Origin: Streptomyces sp. Ru62
GTDB lineage: Bacteria; Actinomycetota; Actinomycetes; Streptomycetales; Streptomycetaceae
Assembly: GCF_002920615.1 (NCBI RefSeq)
Contig: NZ_PQSU01000030.1
Coordinates: 48,024-112,023 of the forward strand
Direction: 5' to 3'
Length of the DNA: 64,000 nt
Shown piece by piece: positions 28,911 through 37,645 of this stretch. A program made the position numbers and the translations under genes. Numbering within the stretch: the first letter of the stretch is position 1; each line of letters starts with the position of its first letter. The notes beneath the pieces are model-generated. The model was not told the origin of the DNA. It saw only the letters and a list, made by a program, of their open reading frames with translations, and did no database searches.

Positions 28911-28933
28911 TTGTCAGTGCGGTGTTCTAGGGT
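28911..28933 (+). promoter_or_regulatory. DNA-damage promoter (PafBC type) of rarA/mgsA
   Basis: TTGTCAGTG (28911-28919), eight bases, TAGGGT (28928-28933). It is an exact fit to TTGTCRGTG-N8-TANNNT and to the Streptomyces repair-gene motif ending TAGGGT. The GTG start follows six bases after the -10 box, so the transcript would be leaderless or nearly so. Confidence 0.8.
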
Positions 28934-28939
28934 TTCAGC

Positions 28940-30295
28940 GTGGAACCCGACCTCTTCACCGCAGCAGCAGAAGAACGCCAGGAGAAGGATCCGGCAGCCA
29001 GCCCCCTGGCGGTACGCATGCGCCCGCGCACCCTCGACGAGGTCGTGGGCCAGCAGCATCTGCTCGGACCGGGATCCCCGCTGCGCCGGCTGGTCGGCGA
29101 GGGCAACGGCGGCCCGGCCGGCCCGTCCTCGGTGATCCTGTGGGGCCCGCCCGGCACCGGCAAGACCACCCTGGCCTACGTCGTCTCGAAGGCGACGAAC
29201 AAGCGGTTCGTGGAGCTGTCCGCGATCACCGCGGGCGTCAAGGAGGTCCGCGCGGTCATCGACGGCGCCCGCCGCGCCACCGGCGCCTTCGGCAAGGAGA
29301 CCGTCCTCTTCCTGGACGAGATCCACCGCTTCAGCAAGGCCCAGCAGGACTCCCTGCTCCCGGCCGTGGAGAACCGCTGGGTGACCCTGATCGCGGCCAC
29401 CACCGAGAACCCGTACTTCTCGGTGATCTCCCCGCTGCTCTCCCGCTCCCTCCTGCTCACCCTCGAACCGCTCACCGACGACGACATCCGCTCACTGCTC
29501 CGGCGCGCGCTGAGCGACGAACGCGGCCTCAAGGAGGCCGTGGCCCTCCCCGAGGACACCGAGGAGCACCTGCTCCGCATCGCCGGCGGCGACGCCCGCC
29601 GCGCCCTGACCGCCCTGGAGGCCGCCGCCGGGGCCGCCCTGGACCAGGGCGAGAGCGAGATCGGTCTGCGGACGCTGGAGCAGACGGTCGACCGGGCCGC
29701 GGTGAAGTACGACCGCGACGGCGACCAGCACTACGACGTCGCCAGCGCCCTCATCAAGTCCATCCGCGGCTCCGACGTCGACGCGGCCCTGCACTACCTG
29801 GCCCGCATGATCGAGGCCGGCGAGGACCCGCGGTTCATCGCCCGCCGCCTGATGATCTCCGCCAGCGAGGACATCGGCCTCGCCGACCCGAACGCGCTGC
29901 CCATCGCCGTGGCCGCCGCCCAGGCCGTCGCCATGATCGGCTTCCCGGAGGCCGCGCTCACCCTCAGCCACGCGACGATCGCCCTGGCCCTGGCCCCCAA
30001 GTCCAACGCCGCGACCACCGCGATCGGCGCCGCCCTGGAGGACGTGCGCAAGGGCCTGGCCGGCCCGGTGCCGCCGCACCTGCGCGACGGGCACTACAAG
30101 GGCGCGGCCAAGCTCGGCCACGCCCAGGGGTACGTGTACCCGCACGACCTGCCCGAGGGCATCGCCGAGCAGCAGTACGCGCCGGACGCCCTGAAGGACC
30201 GCGAGTACTACACGCCGAGCCGGCACGGCGCCGAGGCCAGATACGCGGACGCCGTGGAATGGACCCGCAAGCGCCTCGGTCGCAAGCGGTCCTGA
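28940..30295 (+). CDS. rarA: Replication-associated recombination ATPase RarA/MgsA
   Basis: 451-aa clamp-loader-like AAA+ ATPase that acts at stalled replication forks. Walker A GPPGTGKTT (about 74-82), Walker B FLDEIHRF, sensor 1 AATTENPYF, sensor 2 GGDARRAL, and the family C-terminal domain (SNAATTAI, PVPPHLRD, YVYPHD). GTG 28940. Upstream is a DNA-damage promoter that predicts induction independent of LexA. Position between hisS and alaS is as in mycobacteria. Confidence 0.95.
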   Translation: MEPDLFTAAAEERQEKDPAASPLAVRMRPRTLDEVVGQQHLLGPGSPLRRLVGEGNGGPAGPSSVILWGPPGTGKTTLAYVVSKATNKRFVELSAITAGVKEVRAVIDGARRATGAFGKETVLFLDEIHRFSKAQQDSLLPAVENRWVTLIAATTENPYFSVISPLLSRSLLLTLEPLTDDDIRSLLRRALSDERGLKEAVALPEDTEEHLLRIAGGDARRALTALEAAAGAALDQGESEIGLRTLEQTVDRAAVKYDRDGDQHYDVASALIKSIRGSDVDAALHYLARMIEAGEDPRFIARRLMISASEDIGLADPNALPIAVAAAQAVAMIGFPEAALTLSHATIALALAPKSNAATTAIGAALEDVRKGLAGPVPPHLRDGHYKGAAKLGHAQGYVYPHDLPEGIAEQQYAPDALKDREYYTPSRHGAEARYADAVEWTRKRLGRKRS

Positions 30296-30601
30296 GCACC
30301 CTGTAGACTGCCCCGAAGTGCTGAGTCCCGTGCTGTCAGAGCGGGACAACCAGCCGGAGAACCGGTCCCGCGCGGACCGGCTCCAGGAGCGTCGCGCACC
30401 GTCGAACGGTGTCGCGGGCAGCCCACCACCACCCGGAGTCCCGGGGACGGTCGGTGGGCCACTCGCGTGCTGCACGTATGTGCCCAGACCAGGGAAGCGG
30501 CTGCCCGGCAGGTCCCCTGCGGACCCGGCGGGTTTTCCCGGCTGCGGATGCGACCTCCCTCAACACTGACGAGCCGAACACTACGAAAGAGACGAAAGAC
30601 A
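30296..30601 (+). promoter_or_regulatory. Long untranslated leader of rpsD, possibly S4-autoregulated
   Basis: A 306-base gap. TAGACT at 30304-30309 is a plausible -10 box, which would leave a leader of about 290 bases. It folds into several GC hairpins, for example CCGGTCC/GGACCGG (30362-30380) and CACCG/CGGTG shortly after. In many bacteria S4 represses its own operon by binding a leader structure; here this is inference. An 83-codon frame from 30318 has no ribosome binding site and poor composition, so I do not call a gene. Confidence 0.45.
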
Positions 30602-31216
30602 GTGGCGAACCAGTCCCGCCCCAAGGTCAAGAAGTCGCGTGCCCTCGGCATCGCGCTGACCCCGAAGGCCGTCAAGTACTTCGAGGCCCGCCCCTACCCG
30701 CCGGGTGAGCACGGCCGCGGCCGCAAGCAGAACTCGGACTACAAGGTCCGTCTGCTGGAGAAGCAGCGCCTGCGCGCTCAGTACGACATCTCCGAGCGCC
30801 AGCTGGTCCGCGCCTACGAGCGCGCGTCCAAGGTCCAGGGCAAGACCGGCGAGGCCCTGATCGTGGAGCTGGAGCGCCGCCTCGACGCGCTGGTCCTGCG
30901 TTCGGGCATCGCCCGCACGATCTACCAGGCCCGCCAGATGGTCGTGCACGGCCACATCCAGGTCAACGGCCAGAAGGTCGACAAGCCGTCCTTCCGCGTC
31001 CGCCCGGACGACGTCGTGCAGGTCCGCGACCGCTCCAAGGACAAGACGCTCTTCCAGATCGCCCGTGAGGGTGGCTTCGCCCCCGACGGCGAGACCCCGC
31101 GCTACCTCCAGGTGAACCTCAAGGCCCTGGCGTTCCGCCTGGACCGCGAGCCGAACCGCAAGGAAGTTCCGGTCATCTGCGACGAGCAGCTCGTCGTCGA
31201 GTACTACGCCCGCTGA
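30602..31216 (+). CDS. rpsD: 30S ribosomal protein S4
   Basis: 204-aa primary 16S rRNA-binding protein that nucleates assembly of the small-subunit body. The S4 N-terminal domain is followed by the S4 RNA-binding domain (RRLDALVLRSGIARTIYQARQ; HGHIQVNGQKVDKPS). The family zinc-finger cysteines are absent, the C-minus form. GTG at 30602 (ANQSRPKVKKSR). Monocistronic and far from the main ribosomal clusters, as usual in Streptomyces. Confidence 0.97.
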   Translation: MANQSRPKVKKSRALGIALTPKAVKYFEARPYPPGEHGRGRKQNSDYKVRLLEKQRLRAQYDISERQLVRAYERASKVQGKTGEALIVELERRLDALVLRSGIARTIYQARQMVVHGHIQVNGQKVDKPSFRVRPDDVVQVRDRSKDKTLFQIAREGGFAPDGETPRYLQVNLKALAFRLDREPNRKEVPVICDEQLVVEYYAR

Positions 31217-31237
31217 CCCCCGTCACGGCGTAAGTCC

Positions 31238-33409
31238 TCAGCCCGCCGTCTCCCCGCCCTTCCGGGTGGGCGAGGCGGCGGGTTCGCGCTGTCCGGGGCG
31301 GGTGCGCGGGACCGGTCCCCGGGGTGCGGGCAGCGCCGGCAGCGGCCGTCCGTCCTTCCGCAGCGCGCGGGCCACCGTGGTCTCCCGGTCGAGCCGCGCC
31401 CCCCGGCGCACCCACTCCTCGTAGCGCTCGTCGCCCAGCGCCTCCCGGGCCATGGCCTCGCACTGCTCGTGCGGGGCGTTGTAGTAGGCCGAGCCGAACA
31501 GCCGCAGCCCGACCGAGGGCCACATCCGCCCGGCGGCGCCCTGGAGCACCGCAGCCTCCACCGGATCGCCCTGCGTCACCGTCACCAGGGCCAGCAGCTC
31601 GACCGACAGCACCGTGCCCAGCAGGTCGTGGAAGCCGTGCGCGTTGTCCAGGCAGTCCGCCAGCAGCTCACGCGCATGGGCCACGTCACCGCCCTGCCAG
31701 GCCGCGTACGCCAGCACGTACAGGGCGTACGACCGCGCCCACCGCTCCCCGTGGTCCTCGCAGACCCGGCGCACGTCCTCGCACAGCCGCACCGCGTCCG
31801 GCAGGTCTCCCTGGAACGCCCGTGTCATCGCCAGCTCCACCTGGCCCATCAGGACGTTGCCGTTCAGCTCGCCGATCTCCTGGTAGCGGTCCAGCGCCGA
31901 CCGCAGCAGCGTTTCCGCGCGGGCCATGTCGTCCGTGACCAGGGCGAGACAGCCGGTGCGGTGCTCGGCGTACGCCACCGCCGTCGGATCGGCCGACCGC
32001 TCCGCCTGCTCGCGGCACATCCGCAGCGCCTGGAGCGCCGGTACGGTGTCGCCCTGGAGGATCGCCACATAGCCGAGCACCCACAGCGCCTTCAGCCGGG
32101 ACCGCTCGTACTCCGAGTCCAGCTCCAGGCTGCGCTCCAGCCACCGCCGCCCCTCCGCGAGCCGGCCGCACCCCACCCAGCAGAACCAGAGCGAACCCGC
32201 CAGATGCTGGCCGAGGTGCGCCTCCTCGGGCTCGGTGAGGCAGAACTCCAGCGCGGACCGCAGATTCGGCAGCTCCGCCTCGACCCGCGCGGCCACCTCC
32301 CGCTGCCGGGGCGAGAACCAGTCCAGCTCGCACATGGTGGCGAGGCCCAGGTACCAGTCACGGTGCCGTCTGCGCAGCCGGCCCGCGTCCCCGGTCGCCT
32401 CCAGCCACTCGGCGCCGTAGGCCCGGACCGTGTCCAGCATCCGGTAGCGCGGGCCCGCCGGGGTCTCCTCGCGGGAGACGACCGACTGGGCGAGCAGCTC
32501 CGACAGCACATCCAGCACGTCCTCGGCGGCCAGTCCGTCCCCGCTGCACACGTACTCGGCCGCCTCCAGGTCGAAGGAGTGCGCGAACACCGACAGCCGG
32601 GCCCACAGCAGCCGTTCGGCCGGCGAGCACAGCTCGTGGCTCCAGCCGATCGCCGTGCGCAGCGTCTGGTGGCGGGGGAGGACGTCCCGGCCGCCACCGG
32701 TCAGCAGCCGGAACCGGTCGTCCAGGCGCCGCAGCAGCTGCGCCGGGGACAGCGCCCGCAGCCGCCCGGCCGCCAGCTCCAGCGCCAGCGGGATGCCCTC
32801 CAGCCGCTGGCACAGCTCCCGCACCTCGGCGCCGTCGGCCACCGGCACGCCCTGCGCCCGGGCCCGGTCCGTGAACAGCTCCACCGCCTCGTCCTCACCG
32901 AGCGGCGCCAGCGGGAACAGCCGCTCGCCCGCGAGGCCCAGCGGGCGCCGGCCCACGGCCAGCACCCGCAGCTGCGGGAGCCGGCGCAGCAGCTCCGCCG
33001 TCAGATCGGCGCAGGCGGCCACCAGGTGCTCGAACCCGTCCAGCACCAACAGCGCCCGCCGCCCGGCCAGATGCTCCAGCAGCGTCTCCCGGGGCAGGCG
33101 CGTGGTGTGGTCGGTCAGCCCCAGCGCCTCCACGACCGCGTACTCCACGAACTGCGGATCCCGCACCGCCGCCAGCTCCACCCGCCCCCGGCCCGGGGCG
33201 CCCGCCGCGCCGCCGGACGCCCAGCGCGCCGCCACCCGCGCGGCCAGCCGGGACTTGCCGACCCCGCCCACCCCGGTCACGGTCACCAGCCGCGCCTGAC
33301 CGAGCGCCGTCGTCAGCTCGGCCACCTCCGCCGAGCGCCCGACGAAAGCGGTGAGTTCGAGGGGCGGATCGCCGTCCGCCCAGGAGCCGGGGCTGTGAGG
33401 ACCTCGCAT
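31238..33409 (-). CDS. STAND NTPase with TPR-like repeats (AfsR/MalT-like, no DNA-binding domain seen)
   Basis: 723 aa. A short disordered N-terminus is followed by an FVGR motif, a P-loop GVGGVGKS (46-53), Walker B LLVLDGFEHL, and NB-ARC-type segments including GIPLALELAAGRL. A helical repeat region of TPR style fills about 370-650. C-terminally the sequence (ALGDERYEEWVRRGARLD) resembles what usually precedes a LuxR-type HTH in related regulators, but no HTH or SARP domain follows. Start ATG 33409 lacks a clear ribosome binding site; GTG 33439 and GTG 33526 are in frame. It probably acts as a signal-responsive ATPase; targets unknown. Confidence 0.82.
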   Translation of the reverse strand: MRGPHSPGSWADGDPPLELTAFVGRSAEVAELTTALGQARLVTVTGVGGVGKSRLAARVAARWASGGAAGAPGRGRVELAAVRDPQFVEYAVVEALGLTDHTTRLPRETLLEHLAGRRALLVLDGFEHLVAACADLTAELLRRLPQLRVLAVGRRPLGLAGERLFPLAPLGEDEAVELFTDRARAQGVPVADGAEVRELCQRLEGIPLALELAAGRLRALSPAQLLRRLDDRFRLLTGGGRDVLPRHQTLRTAIGWSHELCSPAERLLWARLSVFAHSFDLEAAEYVCSGDGLAAEDVLDVLSELLAQSVVSREETPAGPRYRMLDTVRAYGAEWLEATGDAGRLRRRHRDWYLGLATMCELDWFSPRQREVAARVEAELPNLRSALEFCLTEPEEAHLGQHLAGSLWFCWVGCGRLAEGRRWLERSLELDSEYERSRLKALWVLGYVAILQGDTVPALQALRMCREQAERSADPTAVAYAEHRTGCLALVTDDMARAETLLRSALDRYQEIGELNGNVLMGQVELAMTRAFQGDLPDAVRLCEDVRRVCEDHGERWARSYALYVLAYAAWQGGDVAHARELLADCLDNAHGFHDLLGTVLSVELLALVTVTQGDPVEAAVLQGAAGRMWPSVGLRLFGSAYYNAPHEQCEAMAREALGDERYEEWVRRGARLDRETTVARALRKDGRPLPALPAPRGPVPRTRPGQREPAASPTRKGGETAG
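31242..31282 (+). terminator. rpsD terminator embedded in the 3' end of the antisense gene
   Basis: An 11-bp outer stem (31242-31252 with 31272-31282, one G-U) continues into a 7-bp inner stem (31253-31259 with 31264-31270, one G-U) with a four-base loop. It starts 25 bases after the rpsD stop but lies inside the last codons of the convergent NTPase gene. Confidence 0.7.
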
Positions 33410-33580
33410 GGGACACGGAGCGTACTGAACCGTGTTCACCGCGTACAATCGCTTCCCGCAACTCCGCCCGCCCCACCCGGTAATCCGGTACGGAGCCTCC
33501 GCCCCGGCGCGATAGGCTCGGGACACTGCTTTTTCATGGTTCCGATGTTCAGAGCACGTTTAAGGGAGCGGGTGCGCACA

Positions 33581-34009
33581 GTGTCCGGTGGTGAGGTGGC
33601 CGGGATCCTGGTGGCCGTGTTCTGGGCGATCCTGGTCTCCTTCCTCGCGGTCGCACTCGCGAGGCTGGCCCAGACGCTCAAGGCGACCACCAAGCTCGTG
33701 GCGGACGTGACCGACCAGGCGGTCCCGCTGCTCGCCGACGCCTCCCAGGCGGTGCGCTCCGCGCAGACGCAGATCGACCGGGTCGACGCGATCGCCTCCG
33801 ACGTCCAGGAGGTGACGTCGAACGCCTCCGCGCTGTCCACCACCGTCGCCTCCACCTTCGGCGGCCCGCTGGTGAAGGTCGCGGCCTTCGGCTACGGCGT
33901 CCGCCGGGCGCTCGGTGGCCGCAAGGAGGAGGACGTGCCCGGGAAGTCGCCCCGGCGTACGGTGATCGTGGGCCGGACGGTCCCTGCCGCACGACGCAAG
34001 CGGAAGTAA
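33581..34009 (+). CDS. DUF948-type membrane protein
   Basis: 142 aa. One N-terminal transmembrane helix (about 5-25, VAGILVAVFWAILVSFLAVAL), then a helical stretch with heptad-like spacing (TTKLVADVTDQAVPLLADAS) and a basic tail. It fits the DUF948 family, whose role is unknown. Start: GTG 33581 (SGGEVAG) matches the usual N-terminus in the genus; GTG 33572 and ATG 33536 are alternatives, and AAGGGAG at 33562-33568 fits an intermediate position. 16 bases upstream of the next small gene. Confidence 0.78.
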   Translation: MSGGEVAGILVAVFWAILVSFLAVALARLAQTLKATTKLVADVTDQAVPLLADASQAVRSAQTQIDRVDAIASDVQEVTSNASALSTTVASTFGGPLVKVAAFGYGVRRALGGRKEEDVPGKSPRRTVIVGRTVPAARRKRK

Positions 34010-34025
34010 GGACTGAGACCGAGCG

Positions 34026-34373
34026 ATGTTCCGCCGTACGTTCTGGTTCAGCACGGGTGTCGCCGCCGGTGTGTGGGCCACCACCAAGGTCAACCGCAAG
34101 CTGAAGCAGCTGACCCCGGAGAGCCTGGCCGCCACCGCGGCGAACAAGGCCCTGGAGACCGGTCAGCGGCTGAAGGACCGCGCGGTCGGCTTCGCGCTCG
34201 ACGTCCGCGACAACATGGCCCAGCGGGAGGCCGAGCTGGAGGAGGCGCTCGGCATCCAGGAGAGCCCCGGACTCACGGAGCCCCGGCGGTACGCCGCCAT
34301 CGAGAACAACCGCAACAACCCGCAGTACATCGAGAACACGACGTACTCGTACAACCGGAATGAGGACCACTGA
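34026..34373 (+). CDS. Small conserved actinobacterial protein (possibly DUF6167)
   Basis: 115 aa. A short hydrophobic N-terminus (FWFSTGVAAGVWATT) that could insert in the membrane, then a basic segment (KVNRKLKQL) and helices, ending in an Asn/Tyr-rich tail (NNRNNPQYIENTTYSYN). I know it only as a conserved Streptomyces protein upstream of alaS. Its TGA overlaps the alaS ATG, so translation is coupled. No function can be assigned. Confidence 0.75.
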   Translation: MFRRTFWFSTGVAAGVWATTKVNRKLKQLTPESLAATAANKALETGQRLKDRAVGFALDVRDNMAQREAELEEALGIQESPGLTEPRRYAAIENNRNNPQYIENTTYSYNRNEDH

Positions 34374-37045
34374 TGGAGTCGGCCGAGATTCGCCGCCGCT
34401 GGCTGAGCTTCTTCGAGGAGCGCGGGCACACCGTCGTCCCTTCGGCGTCGCTCATCGCGGACGACCCGACTCTGCTCCTCGTCCCCGCCGGCATGGTGCC
34501 CTTCAAGCCCTACTTCCTGGGTGAGGTCAAGCCGCCCTTCCCGCGCGCCACCAGCGTGCAGAAGTGCGTGCGCACGCCCGACATCGAAGAGGTCGGCAAG
34601 ACCACGCGCCACGGCACGTTCTTCCAGATGTGCGGCAACTTCTCCTTCGGCGACTACTTCAAGGAAGGCGCCATCAAGCTCGCCTGGGAGCTGCTCACCA
34701 GCCCTCAGGACAAGGGCGGTTACGGCCTCGACCCCGAGCGCCTGTGGATCACCGTCTACCAGGACGACGACGAGGCCGAGCAGATCTGGCACGAGGTCGT
34801 CGGCGTGCCCAAGGAGCGCATCCAGCGCCTGGGCATGAAGGACAACTTCTGGTCCATGGGCGTCCCCGGCCCCTGCGGCCCCTGCTCCGAGATCAACTAC
34901 GACCGCGGCCCCGAATTCGGCGTCGAGGGCGGCCCCGCCGTCAACGACGAGCGGTACGTGGAGATCTGGAACCTCGTCTTCATGCAGTACGAGCGCGGCG
35001 AGGGCACCGGCAAGGACAACTTCGAGATCCTCGGGGACCTGCCGAGCAAGAACATCGACACGGGCCTCGGCCTGGAGCGGCTCGCCATGATTCTGCAGGG
35101 CGTGCAGAACATGTACGAGATCGACACCTCCATGGCCGTCATCAAGCGCGCCACCGAGCTGACCGGTGTCCACTACGGCGACTCGCACGCCTCGGACGTC
35201 TCCCTCCGCGTGGTCACCGACCACATGCGCACCGCCACCATGCTCATCGGCGACGGCGTCACCCCCGGCAACGAGGGCCGCGGCTACGTGCTGCGCCGCA
35301 TCATGCGCCGCGCCATCCGCAACATGCGCCTGCTGGGCGCCACCGGTCCGGTCGTCAAGGACCTGATCGACGTCGTGATCCGGATGATGGGCCAGCAGTA
35401 CCCCGAGCTGGTCACCGACCGCGAGCGCATCGAGAAGGTCGCCGTCGCCGAGGAGAACGCCTTCCTCAAGACGCTGAAGGCCGGCACCAACATCCTCGAC
35501 ACCGCCGTCACCGAGACCAAGGCCGCCGGCTCCAGCGTCCTGCCCGGCGACAAGGCCTTCCTGCTCCACGACACCTGGGGCTTCCCGATCGACCTCACCC
35601 TGGAGATGGCCGCCGAACAGGGCCTCTCCGTGGACGAGGAGGGCTTCCGCCGCCTGATGAAGGAGCAGCGGGAGCGCGCCAAGGCCGACGCCCAGGCCAA
35701 GAAGACCGGCCACGCCGACCTCGGTGCCTACCGTGAGATCGCCGACGCCGCCGGTGAGACGGACTTCATCGGCTACACCGACACCGAGGGCGAGTCCACG
35801 ATCGTCGGCATCCTGGTCAACGGTGTCTCCTCCCCGGCCGCCACCGAGGGCGACGAGGTCGAGGTCGTCCTCGACCGCACCCCGTTCTACGCCGAGGGCG
35901 GCGGCCAGATCGGCGACACCGGCCGGATCAAGGTCGACTCCGGGGCCGTCATCGAGGTCCGCGACTGCCAGAAGCCGGTCCCGGGCGTGTACGTCCACAA
36001 GGGCGTCGTCCAGGTCGGCGAGGTGACCGTCGGCGCCAAGGCCCACGCCGCCATCGACGCCCGCCGGCGTACGGCCATCGCCCGCGCCCACTCGGCCACC
36101 CACCTCACGCACCAGGCCCTGCGCGACGCCCTCGGCCCGACGGCCGCCCAGGCCGGTTCCGAGAACCAGCCCGGCCGCTTCCGCTTCGACTTCGGCTCCC
36201 CGTCCGCCGTGCCGACGGCCGTGATGACCGACGTCGAGCAGAAGATCAACGAGGTGCTCGCCCGCGACCTCGACGTGCGCGCCGACATCATGGGCATCGA
36301 CGAGGCCAGGAAGCAGGGCGCCATCGCCGAGTTCGGCGAGAAGTACGGCGAGCGGGTCCGTGTCGTGACCATCGGCGACTTCTCCAAGGAGCTGTGCGGC
36401 GGCACGCACGTGCACAACACCGCGCAGCTGGGCCTGGTGAAGCTGCTCGGCGAGTCCTCCATCGGTTCCGGTGTGCGCCGTATCGAGGCCCTGGTCGGCG
36501 TCGACGCCTACAACTTCCTCGCCCGCGAGCACACGGTCGTCAACCAGCTGACCGAGCTGCTCAAGGGCCGCCCGGAGGAGCTGCCGGAGAAGGTCTCCGC
36601 CATGCTCGGCAAGCTGAAGGACGCCGAGAAGGAGATCGAGAAGTTCCGCGCCGAGAAGGTCCTCCAGGCCGCCGCCGGCCTCGCCGAGTCCGCCAAGGAC
36701 GTGCGGGGCGTCGCCCTGGTCACCGGCCAGGTCCCGGACGGCACCACCCCGGACGACCTGCGCAAGCTGGTGCTGGACGTGCGCGGCCGGATCCAGGGCG
36801 GCCGGGCCGCCGTCGTGGCCCTGTTCACCGTCAACAACGGCAAGCCGCTCACGGTGATCGCCACCAACGAGGCCGCCCGCGAGCGCGGCCTCAAGGCCGG
36901 TGACCTGGTCCGTACGGCCGCCAAGACGCTCGGGGGCGGCGGTGGCGGCAAGCCGGACGTCGCCCAGGGCGGCGGCCAGAACCCGGCCGCCGTCGGCGAG
37001 GCCGTCGAGGCCGTCGAGCGCCTGGTCGCCGAGACCGCCAAGTAG
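34373..37045 (+). CDS. alaS: Alanyl-tRNA synthetase
   Basis: 890-aa class II synthetase of usual length. The catalytic core carries FFQMCGNFSFGDYFKE and GLGLERL (motif 3). The editing domain carries HSATHLTHQAL (HxxxH) with the partner CGGTHVHNTAQLG. The C-terminal DHHA1/C-Ala domain ends in a Gly-rich GGGGGGKPDVAQGGG. ATG 34373 overlaps the previous stop (TGATG). Followed 15 bases later by yqgF, then mltG and aroE, the conserved actinobacterial order. Confidence 0.97.
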   Translation: MESAEIRRRWLSFFEERGHTVVPSASLIADDPTLLLVPAGMVPFKPYFLGEVKPPFPRATSVQKCVRTPDIEEVGKTTRHGTFFQMCGNFSFGDYFKEGAIKLAWELLTSPQDKGGYGLDPERLWITVYQDDDEAEQIWHEVVGVPKERIQRLGMKDNFWSMGVPGPCGPCSEINYDRGPEFGVEGGPAVNDERYVEIWNLVFMQYERGEGTGKDNFEILGDLPSKNIDTGLGLERLAMILQGVQNMYEIDTSMAVIKRATELTGVHYGDSHASDVSLRVVTDHMRTATMLIGDGVTPGNEGRGYVLRRIMRRAIRNMRLLGATGPVVKDLIDVVIRMMGQQYPELVTDRERIEKVAVAEENAFLKTLKAGTNILDTAVTETKAAGSSVLPGDKAFLLHDTWGFPIDLTLEMAAEQGLSVDEEGFRRLMKEQRERAKADAQAKKTGHADLGAYREIADAAGETDFIGYTDTEGESTIVGILVNGVSSPAATEGDEVEVVLDRTPFYAEGGGQIGDTGRIKVDSGAVIEVRDCQKPVPGVYVHKGVVQVGEVTVGAKAHAAIDARRRTAIARAHSATHLTHQALRDALGPTAAQAGSENQPGRFRFDFGSPSAVPTAVMTDVEQKINEVLARDLDVRADIMGIDEARKQGAIAEFGEKYGERVRVVTIGDFSKELCGGTHVHNTAQLGLVKLLGESSIGSGVRRIEALVGVDAYNFLAREHTVVNQLTELLKGRPEELPEKVSAMLGKLKDAEKEIEKFRAEKVLQAAAGLAESAKDVRGVALVTGQVPDGTTPDDLRKLVLDVRGRIQGGRAAVVALFTVNNGKPLTVIATNEAARERGLKAGDLVRTAAKTLGGGGGGKPDVAQGGGQNPAAVGEAVEAVERLVAETAK

Positions 37046-37059
37046 GAGACGGCCGAGAC

Positions 37060-37524
37060 ATGCGCAGAGGACGTCGGCTCGCGATCGACGTCGGGGACGC
37101 CCGGGTCGGGGTCGCCTCGTGCGACCCCGACGGGATCCTCGCCACCCCGGTGGAGACCGTCCCGGGCCGGGACGTCCCCGCCGCCCACCGCCGGTTGCGT
37201 CAGCTGGTGGAGGAGTACGAACCGATCGAGGTCGTCGTCGGCCTGCCCCGCTCCCTCAAGGGGGGCGAGGGCCCGGCCGCGGTCAAGGTCCGCGCCTTCG
37301 CCCAGGAGCTGGCCAAGGGCATCAAGCCGGTGCCGGTGCGGCTGGTGGACGAGCGGATGACGACGGTGACGGCCAGTCAGGGACTGCGCGCCTCGGGCGT
37401 GAGGTCGAAGAAGGGCCGTGCGGTCATCGACCAGGCCGCCGCCGTCATCATTTTGCAGCAGGCCCTGGAATCCGAACGGGTGTCAGGTGAACCACCCGGC
37501 GAAGGCGTCGAAGTGGTCATCTGA
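37060..37524 (+). CDS. yqgF: RuvX/YqgF-family RNase H-fold nuclease
   Basis: 154 aa. The RNase H-like fold is shown by LAIDVGDARVGVA (catalytic Asp), VVGLPRSLKGGEG and DERMTTV, with a final Asp in VIDQAAAVIIL. Homologues process 16S rRNA ends or act on Holliday junctions; the exact role here is not known. Fifteen bases after alaS, probably one transcript. Confidence 0.92.
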   Translation: MRRGRRLAIDVGDARVGVASCDPDGILATPVETVPGRDVPAAHRRLRQLVEEYEPIEVVVGLPRSLKGGEGPAAVKVRAFAQELAKGIKPVPVRLVDERMTTVTASQGLRASGVRSKKGRAVIDQAAAVIILQQALESERVSGEPPGEGVEVVI

Positions 37525-37645
37525 TCGCGATACGGTAACGTTCCGCGCGATGCGCCGGTGTTCGAACAGCCGGGGCACAGCAAGAGGCGGAGCGGAAGCC
37601 GGCCCCCGGCCGCGTGACCGCCGGCCTCGCGGCTCTAGGGGATCG

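Noticed and set aside
30318..30569. 83-codon frame in the rpsD leader
   Set aside because: No ribosome binding site, Pro/Arg-rich shadow-like composition; better explained as structured leader.
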